Below are positions 8,337 to 16,116 of a stretch of DNA of 64,000 bases, in pieces. The notes beneath the pieces are model-generated. The model saw only the letters and a program-made list of their open reading frames with translations. It was not told where the DNA came from and searched no databases. A program made the translations under genes and the position numbers. Source of the DNA: Streptomyces violaceusniger Tu 4113. Its GTDB lineage: Bacteria > Actinomycetota > Actinomycetes > Streptomycetales > Streptomycetaceae. Location: assembly GCF_000147815.2 (NCBI RefSeq), contig NC_015957.1:1240001-1304000 (forward strand). The letters are read 5' to 3'. Every line of letters starts with the position of its first letter. Position 1 is the first letter of the stretch.

Positions 8337-9659
8337 TCATGGCGTCTGTCCGGCCGTTGACTCCTGGGCGCGTGGCGCGGGAGCGGTACGGCCCCGGTCG
8401 CGGGGCGTTCGTCCGCGGTCGCGGGACGTTCGTCCGCCGGCGGCCTGGGCGAGGATCGCGCCGAGGACGGCGGGGACGGCGAAGAGGATGAAGTTCCACC
8501 GGGGTGCCAGGTCGGCCGCGAGGAGCCAGCCGCCGAGCGTGGGGCCGGCGATCGCGCCGATGCGGCCCACTCCGAGCGCGACGCCCACCGCGCTGGCCCG
8601 CGCTGTCACCGGATAGGTGCGGGCAATGTACACATTGAGCAGCCCCTGGACGCCGACCGCGCCGCAGCCGCCGAGGACCACGATGCCGTAGAGCACCGGC
8701 AGCGGCAGTTGGGCGCTCATGCCGACGATCGCGGCGGCTCCGAGGGCGAAACTGGCGGTGACCGCTCCCTTCGATCCGGCACGGTCGGCCAGCAGCGCCA
8801 TGGCGAGTCCGCCGACGGTGGCGCCGAGATTCAGCAGGACGAGGAAGGTCTGCGAGGACCGCAGCGGATAGTCCGCGGTCCTCATCAGCTCTGGCAGCCA
8901 GGTGTTCATGCCGAAGATGAGCAGGAACGAAAGGGCCGCCATGGCGCAGAACAGCAGTGTGGTGGTGAGGTACGGCGGCTTCAGCACCAGCCGTACACCG
9001 CGGCTGCCGGGGGCCGGGGCCGACGTCGTCGCCGCCCGCTGGTATTCCGTGGACTCGGGCAGCCAGGCGTAGGCCATGGGCAGCACGAGCAGACCGGCAA
9101 TCCCGCCGACCAGGTACTCCGCGTGAAAACTGTGCCCGCTCAGCAACGTGTTGGCGGCGAGGGCCGCGAACGCGCCGCCGATGGGGGTTCCGCACTGCAC
9201 GATCCCCGAGTACAGATTCTTCCGTCTGTCAGGAGCGAGTTCGAAGATCAGCGGGGCCATCGCCGGGTAGATCGCACCGGCGCCGAGCCCGACGACGAAA
9301 CGGCCCGCACCGAACAGGGCCGGCAGGGGTGCCGCGGCGCAGACGAACATCCCGGCGCTGACGAGCGCGGCACTGACCAGGGTCGTCCGGCGCCGGCCGA
9401 ACCGGTCGGTGAACTGGCCGACCAGCAGGGAGCCGATGAGCATCCCGATGGGCGTGAGGCTGCCCAGCAGGCCGACCAGGGCGACCGTGAGACCCCAGGG
9501 CCGGTAGTCGAGCAGCAGTGGTGTGGTCGCGCCGAACGCGACGAGATCGAAGCCTTCCAGTGTCATCACCGCCAGGCCGACGGCGAGTGCGGTGCCGGTC
9601 GGCGTGGACAGGCTCCGGGGCGGTTTCCCGCCCGTGCGAGGGAACGCGGGGGTGCTCAA
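8337..9659 (-). CDS. MFS transporter, aromatic acid:H+ symporter (AAHS)-like
   Basis: A 440-aa, 12-helix major facilitator protein. The N-terminal half shows LEGFDLVAFGATTPLLL in helix 1, the loop-2/3 signature TDRFGRRRTTLV, GRFVVGLGAGAIYPAM, and the central loop LPESTEYQRAA. The second half starts LKPPYLTTTLLFCAMAALSF. These features resemble the BenK/PcaK-type aromatic acid transporters, so import of a benzoate-like acid is a reasonable guess, not proven. The C-terminal tail is Arg/Thr/Gly-rich. It is followed on the same strand by a flavin monooxygenase remnant. The nearest regulator, a LysR gene, is 1.5 kb upstream. Confidence 0.88.
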   Translation of the reverse strand: MSTPAFPRTGGKPPRSLSTPTGTALAVGLAVMTLEGFDLVAFGATTPLLLDYRPWGLTVALVGLLGSLTPIGMLIGSLLVGQFTDRFGRRRTTLVSAALVSAGMFVCAAAPLPALFGAGRFVVGLGAGAIYPAMAPLIFELAPDRRKNLYSGIVQCGTPIGGAFAALAANTLLSGHSFHAEYLVGGIAGLLVLPMAYAWLPESTEYQRAATTSAPAPGSRGVRLVLKPPYLTTTLLFCAMAALSFLLIFGMNTWLPELMRTADYPLRSSQTFLVLLNLGATVGGLAMALLADRAGSKGAVTASFALGAAAIVGMSAQLPLPVLYGIVVLGGCGAVGVQGLLNVYIARTYPVTARASAVGVALGVGRIGAIAGPTLGGWLLAADLAPRWNFILFAVPAVLGAILAQAAGGRTSRDRGRTPRDRGRTAPAPRAQESTAGQTP

Positions 9660-10011
9660 TGATCCGATTCCGTTCTCACCGCCCGCCTCTCGCCCGGTCG
9701 CTGCCGCTGATCGGGGCCATGCGCGGAGGGCGGAGGTACGCCGGTGCGGCCCGGCGGGGTGGGCCGGGTCGGGGGAGGGGGCGTTCGTGTGGTGCGGGGA
9801 CGGCGGGCTGGGCCGTGCCCGGTGGGGCGCGGGGTACGGCGCGGAACCCCGCGCCCCTCCCGCTGGGCGCCGGGACCCGAGCGCGATCCGTTGGCTCGAG
9901 ACCCGGCGGCCCCCTCCGCACCCGGCTCCTCAGGAGCGCGGGCGACGGAGCGCGCGGGGGCGGGGGCCATGTGACCTCAGGAGGGCCCGGTACCCGTGCG
10001 CGGCGGATTCC
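9660..10011. other. 352-bp intergenic region, GC-rich, with strong hairpin
   Basis: Lies between the MFS gene start and the end of the SDR gene, both on the minus strand. No coding frame is convincing. The main structure is the 12-bp perfect stem at 9824-9857. The 160 bp next to the MFS start presumably hold its promoter, but I cannot pick clear hexamers. Confidence 0.5.
9824..9857 (-). terminator. Strong GC hairpin, likely terminator of the SDR operon
   Basis: GGGGCGCGGGGT (9824-9835) pairs perfectly with ACCCCGCGCCCC (9846-9857) around a 10-base loop. It lies about 155 bp downstream of the minus-strand SDR stop. Similar GGGGCGCGGGG hairpins are dispersed in Streptomyces intergenic DNA. Confidence 0.5.
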
Positions 10012-10764
10012 TCAGGCTCGCCGTCCGCCGTCGACCGACAGCGCGATGCCGGTGATGTAGGACGCCGCGTCCGAGCAGAGCCAGACGGCAGCGGCCGCGG
10101 CCTCCTCCGGGTTGGCCATCCGGCCGAGTGGCGTGATCGCCTCCTGCATGGCGATCAGGTCGGTACCGGCCGCCACCCGCTCGAACCCGGGAGTACGGGT
10201 CGGGCCGGGGCAGACGGCGTTGACCCGGATGCTGTCCGGTGCGTAATCGACGGCGGCGACCTTGGTGAGCCCGACGATGCCGTGCTTGGCGGCCACGTAG
10301 GCGGGGGCGGTCGGGATCGCGTACAGGCCGCCGTTGGAGGCGATGTTGACGATGGCGCCGCCCTCGCGGCGGCGCAGTGCGGGCAGTTCGTACTTCATGC
10401 ACAGGAAGGTTCCGGCCAGATTGACATGAACCACGCGCTCGAACTCGGCCAGTGTCATCTGCTCGAGCTGCCGGTGATGGGAGTCCAGGCCGGCGTTGTT
10501 CACGGCGAAGTCGAGGCCCCCGTACTCCGCGACCGTACGCTCGACGGCCGCCCGCACGGAGCCTTCGTCGCCGATGTCGACGGGGATGGCCAGTGCCTCC
10601 CCACCGTCCTCCCTGATCATCAGGGCGGTCTCGGCGGCCGTGCTCTCGTCGATGTCGAGCACGGCGACCGCGGCGCCGCACCGGGCGAACTCCAGCGCCG
10701 CCGCGCGGCCGATCCCACTGCCCGCGCCGGTGACCAGTCCCGCTTTCCGGGTTGCGGCGCTCAT
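10012..10764 (-). CDS. Classical SDR oxidoreductase
   Basis: A 250-aa short-chain dehydrogenase of normal length with all classical motifs: TGAGSGIG at about 11-18, NNAGLDS at about 86, NIASNGG with the catalytic Ser, YVAAKHG (Tyr-x-x-x-Lys) at about 150, PGPTRTPGF after it, and the C-terminal GIALSVDGG. The family reduces or oxidises alcohols and ketones with NAD(P)H; the substrate here is unknown. Its ATG at 10764 overlaps the stop of the preceding 105-aa gene (ATGA), so the two are coupled. Both are transcribed away from a LysR gene that probably controls them. Confidence 0.93.
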   Translation of the reverse strand: MSAATRKAGLVTGAGSGIGRAAALEFARCGAAVAVLDIDESTAAETALMIREDGGEALAIPVDIGDEGSVRAAVERTVAEYGGLDFAVNNAGLDSHHRQLEQMTLAEFERVVHVNLAGTFLCMKYELPALRRREGGAIVNIASNGGLYAIPTAPAYVAAKHGIVGLTKVAAVDYAPDSIRVNAVCPGPTRTPGFERVAAGTDLIAMQEAITPLGRMANPEEAAAAAVWLCSDAASYITGIALSVDGGRRA

Positions 10765-11078
10765 GCCAGCGGCTCGTGGTTCGCCCAGGCGACCTTGTAC
10801 GGGTGCCGCGACTGCCAGCGGTGGATGATCTCGTGCAGGGCGGGCGCGGCGAACCCCTTCGCCAGAGCGTCGATGTCGGCCACGGCGAACTGCACGATCG
10901 CGGTCGCGATCAGCGCGGGAATGGCCTCCTCCCCGGGGACGGGAATGTGGCGGCGGGCTGCGACCGACTGCGCGAAGCCGGTGTCGAGCATGGCCCGTTC
11001 GATATCCCCGAGGTATTGGTCGAGTTCCGTGTCGGGCAGCGGTTGATCGAAGGAGACGATCATCGTGTGCTGGATCAT
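10761..11078 (-). CDS. Small conserved-type protein, possible alpha/beta-barrel (Dabb-like)
   Basis: A 105-aa soluble protein starting MIQHTMIVSFDQPLPDTEL. The pattern of beta-strand, helix and strand (TIVQFAVADIDALAKGF, KVAWANHEPL at the end) suggests a ferredoxin-like dimeric barrel such as Dabb or EthD families, but no signature confirms it. It overlaps the downstream SDR start by 4 bp, and GAAGGAG lies upstream of its ATG. Function is unknown. The neighbouring SDR and LysR genes suggest a role in a small catabolic or tailoring pathway. Confidence 0.75.
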   Translation of the reverse strand: MIQHTMIVSFDQPLPDTELDQYLGDIERAMLDTGFAQSVAARRHIPVPGEEAIPALIATAIVQFAVADIDALAKGFAAPALHEIIHRWQSRHPYKVAWANHEPLA

Positions 11079-11087
11079 GCGGTAATT

Positions 11088-11108
11088 CTTGCGACCACAT
11101 GCCGCAAG
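11088..11108. promoter_or_regulatory. Candidate LysR-type binding dyad
   Basis: CTTGCG (11088-11093) and CGCAAG (11103-11108) form a perfect 6-bp inverted repeat of the T-N11-A kind. It lies in the 70-bp gap between the LysR gene and the divergent 105-aa/SDR operon. Confidence 0.6.
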
Positions 11109-11148
11109 TGTCCAAGATCAGTATGGAATTCAGCGATAACCTACAGGC

Positions 11149-12054
11149 ATGGTTGAACTGGAGACCCGCGAGCTCGAGTACTTCATCGCAGTCGCCGACG
11201 AGCTGCACTTCGGCCGGGCCGCCGCCCGGCTCTCGATCGCCCAGCCGGCGCTGTCGAAGGCGATCCGACGGATCGAGACCCGGCTCGGCGTCCCGCTGTT
11301 CCTCCGCTCCAGCCGGCACGTCGAGCTCACACCGGCCGGGGAAGCGTTGCAGGAGCACGGACGGCACGCGCTCAACGCGGTCGCCGCCGCCGTCCGCAGC
11401 GCCCGGCGTGCCGTCGACACCCAGGCGCACCTTCGGCTCGTACTCAAGCCCGGCGGCGACGCCGGTCTGCTGTCCGGGATCCTGGCCGAGTACGCCCACC
11501 AGCCCGATGCCCGCCGGGTCGACATCCTCTTCAGCGGCCCCGCCGACCGCACCGACTTCCTGCTCGACGGCCGGGCCGACGTCGGCCTGCTCTACGTACC
11601 GTTCGACGATCTCGACGGCCTGGACCACGAGACGCTCCACGCCGAGGAGCGGGTGGCCATCGTCCCCTCCGCACACCGACTGGCCGGGCTCGCTTCGGTG
11701 CGGATGGCCGATCTGGAGGGCGAGACCCTGCCGCGCTGGAAGGGCGTGCCAGGGGGCGACGGCACCGGTCCGGAGGTCGCCGACGTGGTCCAACTGCTCC
11801 AGATGATCAAAGTGAGCCGGATGATCGGCGTGCTCCCCCGGTCGCTGGTCGAGCCGCTCCCGCCCGGCCTCGTCGGTGTACCGGTATCCGACGCCCCGCT
11901 CAGCCGCCTCGTGCTCGCCTGGAAGGAACAGGACCGCCGCCCGCTGCTCGCCTCGTTCGTGGCCGCGGCGCTGAGGGTTCCTCCCCGAATGGCGGGCATG
12001 GTCGGGGCCGATGCGTCAGGGGCGTCCTTGACGTCGGGCCGAGGGGGCGTCTGA
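11149..12054 (+). CDS. LysR-family transcriptional regulator
   Basis: A 301-aa regulator of standard LysR length. The N-terminal winged helix-turn-helix spans about residues 5-64 (FIAVADELHFGRAAARLSIA, ALSKAIRRIETRLGVPLF, then ELTPAGEAL). The rest is the periplasmic-binding-like effector domain. It is divergent from the small protein/SDR operon, with a T-N11-A dyad in between, so it most likely activates those genes in response to an unknown metabolite. The stop codon lies inside a hairpin that probably ends its transcript. Confidence 0.95.
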   Translation: MVELETRELEYFIAVADELHFGRAAARLSIAQPALSKAIRRIETRLGVPLFLRSSRHVELTPAGEALQEHGRHALNAVAAAVRSARRAVDTQAHLRLVLKPGGDAGLLSGILAEYAHQPDARRVDILFSGPADRTDFLLDGRADVGLLYVPFDDLDGLDHETLHAEERVAIVPSAHRLAGLASVRMADLEGETLPRWKGVPGGDGTGPEVADVVQLLQMIKVSRMIGVLPRSLVEPLPPGLVGVPVSDAPLSRLVLAWKEQDRRPLLASFVAAALRVPPRMAGMVGADASGASLTSGRGGV

Positions 12055-12110
12055 GCCCCCTCATGGGGATAGCGACGCGCGAAGGGGGCCGGAATCCCGG
12101 AGTCCGGCCC
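12041..12110. terminator. Two consecutive hairpins between convergent genes
   Basis: GAGGGGGC (12041-12048) pairs with GCCCCCTC (12055-12062) across the LysR stop codon. GGGCCGGA (12086-12093) pairs with TCCGGCCC (12103-12110). They sit between the converging LysR and Uma2 genes and can serve both strands. Confidence 0.65.
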
Positions 12111-12116
12111 GTCGTC

Positions 12117-12698
12117 TCACCTGCTCTTGTCGGGGGTGAGGTCGTCCAGGTTGATGTTTACCTTGAAGGGGACCGTCCGCTGGAGGCTGTGGCGGAAGAT
12201 TCCGGCGGGGGCGTAGGCACCGGTCGGTTCGTCGAGCTCATAGACGTGGACGACGGGGGTCCCACCCTCGTCCTCGATGCACCAGTAGTGGGGAATCCCG
12301 GCCTCGGCGTACTTGCGGAGCTTCACCGTCCGGTCCCGGTGGGCCGATTCGGGGGAGACGACCTCGATGACGAGTTGCACCTCATCCGCCGCGAACCAGG
12401 TGCGGTCCCTGTCGAAGTCGGCTGTCGTCACCAACAAATCCGGCTCGGGCCGGTTGCGCTGATCCAGCTTGACCGTCATCTCGCGGCCGACCCTCGCCCC
12501 TGCGGGCACCTGCTCCATGAGCGCGACGGTGAGCATCGTGACGAGGTGGCCGTGCCACCACCTCTGCGGGGACATCATGAAAACGAGTGCTCCGTCGATG
12601 AGCTCGGTATGACGGGGTGCTTGCGGCAAGCGGTCCAGATCATCTGCGAACCAGCCCTCGGGGCGGGGCGGGCGCATCCAATCGGGGAGGGCGGTCAT
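12117..12698 (-). CDS. Uma2-family (DUF820) putative endonuclease
   Basis: A 193-aa protein of the Uma2 family, which has a PD-(D/E)XK restriction-endonuclease-like fold and is abundant in actinomycetes and cyanobacteria; the biological role is unsettled. The sequence shows ELIDGALVFMMSP, RPEPDLLVTT (metal-binding Asp), and LVIEVVSPESAHRDRTVKLRKYAEAGIPHYWCID-type core (here it ends WCIED). No clear Shine-Dalgarno sequence precedes the ATG at 12698. Convergent with LysR and upstream of the M1 peptidase on the same strand. Confidence 0.9.
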   Translation of the reverse strand: MTALPDWMRPPRPEGWFADDLDRLPQAPRHTELIDGALVFMMSPQRWWHGHLVTMLTVALMEQVPAGARVGREMTVKLDQRNRPEPDLLVTTADFDRDRTWFAADEVQLVIEVVSPESAHRDRTVKLRKYAEAGIPHYWCIEDEGGTPVVHVYELDEPTGAYAPAGIFRHSLQRTVPFKVNINLDDLTPDKSR

Positions 12699-12749
12699 GA
12701 GTCAACCGTAGCGGTTTCGGGCGTTGGGAGGCGTTGCCTCCCCCTGCCG

Positions 12750-14216
12750 TCACAGATTCTTCGGCTTGCCCTTGCCGTACAGCCAGACGTCGAAGAGGCG
12801 GGTCAGGTCCTTGCCGGACTTGCGTTCGCACAGCTCGATGAACTGCTTCGTGTCCGCGTTGCCGTGTCGGTGGTCCCCCAGCCACGTGCGGAGGATGGAG
12901 AAGAAGGTCTTGTCGCCGACGGCCCGGCGGAGCTGGTGCAGCACCATCGCGCCGCGGCCGTAGACGGGCGGGTCCGAGACGCTGGCGACGCTCGGGGGGT
13001 CGGCGGGCGGGAAGTCCCAGATGCCCTCGCTCTCGTTGTCGGTGCCGTCGTAGAAGTCGTCGAAGATCTGCTGGGCGGTGCGGCCGTCGTGGTCCTCCTC
13101 CCACAGCCACTCGGCGTAGGTCGCGAAGCCCTCGTTGAGCCACATGTCCTTCCAGACCCGGGGCGTGACCGAGTCGCCGAACCACTGGTGGGCGAGTTCA
13201 TGCACGACGAGCGTCTTGTCCGGGGCCGCGTCGAAAAACGGCTTGGTCTGGGTCTCCAGGGCGTAGCCGAGGCCGGGCAGATGGTCGACGACCGCGCCGG
13301 TGGAGGAGAAGGGGTACGGGCCGAAGGTGCGGCTCTCCCAGGTGATGACGTCGTCGACCTGGTCGGCGATGTGCTTCGCGCGGTTGGCCTCGGTGGGGTC
13401 GACGGCGACGTAGACGGGCAGGCCCGTGCCGGTGGTCGTGGTGCGGACGTCGAAGCGGCCGATGGTGACGGTGGCCAGATAGCTCGCCATGGGCTCGCCC
13501 ATGTGCCAGCGGAAGGTGGTGCGGCGGTCGCGGGTCTGCTGGGCCGTCAGCTCTCCGTTGGAGACGGCGGTGTAGCCCTCGGGGACGGTGACGGCGATGT
13601 CGTAGGCCGCCTTGTCGGAGGGGTGATGGTTGCCGGGGAACCAGGTCATGGAGCCGGTCGGCTCGCCGAGGGCCACGGCGCCGTCGTCGGTGCGGATCCA
13701 TCCCTCCTTCCCGCTGTCCTCGCCGGTGAGGGTCTTCGGCTCGCCGTCGTAGACGACGGTGGCCGTGAAGGCGCGCCCCTTGGGGAGGGCCGAGGCGGGG
13801 GTGAGGACCAGCTCGGTGCCGCTGCGGGCGGCCTTGGCGGGGCGGCCGTTCACCGTGGCCTTCCGGACGCGCAGCCCGGCGAGGTCGAGGTGGAAGGAGC
13901 TCAGGGCGCGATCCGCGCGGGCGGTGATCCGGGCGGTGCCCTTCAGGCGGCGGGAGCCGGGTGTGTAGTCGAGGGCCAGGCGGTAGCTCCGCACGTCGTA
14001 GCCGCCGTTGCCGAGCCGGGGGAAGAGTGCGTCGCCGACTCCTGCGGTGCCCGCCCTGGCCCGGGACCCTCCGGCCGAGCCCTGCGCCCCGGCCCCACCG
14101 GTGCAGCCGGCGACGCACAGCGCCATGAACACGACGCTGGTCAGCACCCGTGAGATGCGGCGAACGGGCCTGGGCGCCACGCGTCGGGGCTCCCAGGCGA
14201 GCGGTTCGTCGTCCAT
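12750..14216 (-). CDS. M1-family zinc metallopeptidase, lipoprotein
   Basis: A 488-aa exported aminopeptidase-like enzyme. The N-terminus has a basic stretch, a hydrophobic segment and a lipobox VAGC (C38), so it is probably anchored outside the membrane. Catalytic HELAHQWFGD lies near residue 340, and the third zinc ligand in NEGFATYAEW follows about 18 residues later. The usual GAMEN exopeptidase motif is replaced by ALETQ. I start at the ATG at 14216 (AGGGA upstream); an in-frame ATG at 14288 would add 24 residues before the signal. Family members remove N-terminal residues from peptides. Confidence 0.92.
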   Translation of the reverse strand: MDDEPLAWEPRRVAPRPVRRISRVLTSVVFMALCVAGCTGGAGAQGSAGGSRARAGTAGVGDALFPRLGNGGYDVRSYRLALDYTPGSRRLKGTARITARADRALSSFHLDLAGLRVRKATVNGRPAKAARSGTELVLTPASALPKGRAFTATVVYDGEPKTLTGEDSGKEGWIRTDDGAVALGEPTGSMTWFPGNHHPSDKAAYDIAVTVPEGYTAVSNGELTAQQTRDRRTTFRWHMGEPMASYLATVTIGRFDVRTTTTGTGLPVYVAVDPTEANRAKHIADQVDDVITWESRTFGPYPFSSTGAVVDHLPGLGYALETQTKPFFDAAPDKTLVVHELAHQWFGDSVTPRVWKDMWLNEGFATYAEWLWEEDHDGRTAQQIFDDFYDGTDNESEGIWDFPPADPPSVASVSDPPVYGRGAMVLHQLRRAVGDKTFFSILRTWLGDHRHGNADTKQFIELCERKSGKDLTRLFDVWLYGKGKPKNL

Positions 14217-14326
14217 CGCGATCCCTACGCTTCGGCGGCTGCTGCTCAGGAGACTAGCGGCCGCCGGGACCCGCTCGGCGGAGATCAAGGCCGGCCCCGC
14301 GCCGCCCGCACGATCAGTGTTCCGAT

Positions 14327-14572
14327 GTGCCCCGGCTCCGGCGCGGCGACGACCTGGGGCCTGGCTTCCTGGAGGCCGCCGTCGGAGTCAGGCGCAAGGA
14401 CCCGGAGCAGGTGGTCGCGTACGCCCGCGAGGCGCTCCACCTGGCGCGAGAATCCTCCTCCGGCTATGTCGCCCGTAGACTCCAAGCCCTGCGTTCGGAG
14501 TTCGGCCCACTCGCTCGTGACAGGCGCATCGCGAATCTGGACGCCGAGATCAAGGCGCTGAGTGCGACGTGA
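14327..14572 (+). pseudogene. C-terminal remnant of an XRE-type regulator
   Basis: The 81-codon frame ends ESSSGYVARRLQALRSEFG and DAEIKALSAT. I recall such ends from long Streptomyces helix-turn-helix regulators with TPR-like C-terminal domains. No DNA-binding domain or ribosome site precedes it; the upstream 110 bp belong to the M1 gene leader. I read it as the left-over 3-prime end of a truncated regulator. Its stop is directly followed by the ribosome site of the next, also damaged, gene. Confidence 0.5.
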
Positions 14573-14586
14573 CGGAGGGGATGGAT

Positions 14587-14952
14587 ATGTCGCAGACCGA
14601 AGGTGCGCGGCTGTTCCGTGAGGCGTGGATCGCGGGCGTGCATCGGCACTTCCCCGGTGAGCCCAAGCCCGGCTATGTGACGCCCTGGGAGGACACCCCG
14701 GAGTGGGAGCGGGAGGCCGCCGGCGCGGTCTGTGAGCAGGTGCGTCAGTTCCTCGAGCTGAGTGGTGGGCATGCGTCGCGCCTGACGCGTGAGCAGAAGG
14801 GCCGCTTCGTCGCGACGTGCTGGATCGCGTAGATGTACCGGCACTTCGAGGATCCGAAGCCGGGGTACGTGGCCGACTGGGCTGATCTCCCCGACTGGCA
14901 GAAGGAGACGGACGCGGACATCTTCGAGGCGATCGAGAAGAGCGTGAGCTGA
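14587..14952 (+). pseudogene. Internally repeated small protein with premature TAG
   Basis: From ATG 14587 (GGAGGGG upstream) the frame runs to a TAG at 14830-14832 and continues in phase, without any shift, to TGA at 14952. The full product would be 121 residues. The two halves resemble each other: WIAGVHRHFPGEPKPGYVTP before the stop and MYRHFEDPKPGYVADWADLP right after it. A CAG to TAG change in the CWIA-Q-MYRHF stretch is the simplest explanation. Function is unknown. It follows an XRE remnant, so the pair probably decayed together. An ATG follows the stop directly, so a 39-residue C-terminal piece could still be made. Confidence 0.65.
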
Positions 14953-15097
14953 CGGGGCGAAAGTGCGTCGCGGTTGCAAAGGGCGGGGCGGTGGGCGGGG
15001 TTGGGCAGCTCAGCGGGCTTTGGGCGAGTTAAACGTCTCTGAGCTGCAGTTCACCACTTCTAGTGAAGCTATGGCCTTGAGTTGCAATCGACAACGC

Positions 15098-15130
15098 TGG
15101 GTTGCCAAGCTGTGGCTCCCTGTCAACCCA
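15098..15130. promoter_or_regulatory. Inverted repeat in the GntR leader
   Basis: TGGGTTG (15098-15104) and CAACCCA (15124-15130) are perfect inverted copies 19 bases apart, ending 10 bases before the GntR start. This could be an autoregulatory operator or a leader hairpin. Confidence 0.4.
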
Positions 15131-15140
15131 GGGAGTGCAC

Positions 15141-15893
15141 GTGGCCTTTGGTGACCAGCCCGCATACCTCCGCGTCGCCGACGATCTGCGGAAGAAGATC
15201 GCCGGGGGTGAGCTGCCACCGCATGCGCGTCTCCCCTCTCAGGCCAGGATCCGGGAGGAGTACGGGGTTTCGGACACCGTCGCGCTCGAGGCTCGCAAGG
15301 TGCTGATGGCCGAGGGGCTGGTCGAGGGGCGGTCGGGGTCGGGGACGTATGTGCGGGCCCAGCCGGTGCCGCGGCGGGTGGTGCGGGGTGGGTTTCATGC
15401 CGCTGGGGAGGCCACGCCGTTCCGGCAGGAGCAGGCCGATGAGCGGGTCCTCGGGAGCTGGGACGCCCACAGTGAGCAGGAGGAGGCCGGGGCGGAGACC
15501 GCCGGGCGGCTGGGGATCGACGTGGGGGCGCGGGTGATGCGCACCCGCTATGTGTTCCAGTCGCAGGGGGAGGCGGTCATGCTCTCCACCTCCTGGGAGC
15601 CGCTCGCCGTCACCGGCCGTACGCCCGTGATGCTGCCCGAGGAGGGGCCCCTGGCCGGGCGCGGGGTCGTCGACCGGATGGCCGCCCTCGATCTGGTGGT
15701 GGACAACGTGGCGGAGGAGGTCGGCGCGCGGCCCGGCCGGGCCGAGGAGGTGCTGGCGCTCGGCGGGGTGCCGGGGCACTGGGTGCTGGTCACCTCGCGT
15801 ACGTACTTCGCGGGCGGCCGTCCGGTGGAGACCGCCGATGTGGTGGTGCTCGCCGAGCGTTATCGGGTCGCCTATCGGCTGCCGGTGAAGTGA
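15141..15893 (+). CDS. GntR/HutC-type transcriptional regulator
   Basis: A 250-aa regulator. The N-terminal winged helix (residues about 6-72: YLRVADDLRKKIAGGELPPH, PSQARIREEYGVSDTVALEA, LVEGRSGSGTYV) is followed by a UTRA-type effector domain (about 95-245). The GTG at 15141 is chosen because GGGAG lies 5 bases before it. It stands alone in this strand with a palindromic leader. HutC-type proteins typically respond to sugars, amino acids or nucleosides. Relatives also sit in integrative elements, but no integrase is present here. Confidence 0.92.
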   Translation: MAFGDQPAYLRVADDLRKKIAGGELPPHARLPSQARIREEYGVSDTVALEARKVLMAEGLVEGRSGSGTYVRAQPVPRRVVRGGFHAAGEATPFRQEQADERVLGSWDAHSEQEEAGAETAGRLGIDVGARVMRTRYVFQSQGEAVMLSTSWEPLAVTGRTPVMLPEEGPLAGRGVVDRMAALDLVVDNVAEEVGARPGRAEEVLALGGVPGHWVLVTSRTYFAGGRPVETADVVVLAERYRVAYRLPVK

Positions 15894-16116
15894 TCTTTCG
15901 TTTGGCCTTTTGGTGCTTGGCGTCTCCGGCAGTGTTTGCCGTTCCCGTCACCGTTCACCGATAGTCGGGCGGCCCGTCCCGGCGCGTCTTACCGCGAGTT
16001 AACCGCCTCCCCGCCGTCGTAACGGCCCGGCAATGCCGCACCGCCGCCGCCCGTCACCTGCGGCTTCTAGCTTCCTGGGTCGTAACGGAACGGCCCGAGC
16101 GACAGGGGAAGCCGGT

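Noticed and set aside
15141..15893. GntR gene as the regulator of an integrated conjugative element
   Set aside because: No integrase, excisionase, transfer gene or tRNA attachment site is present nearby.
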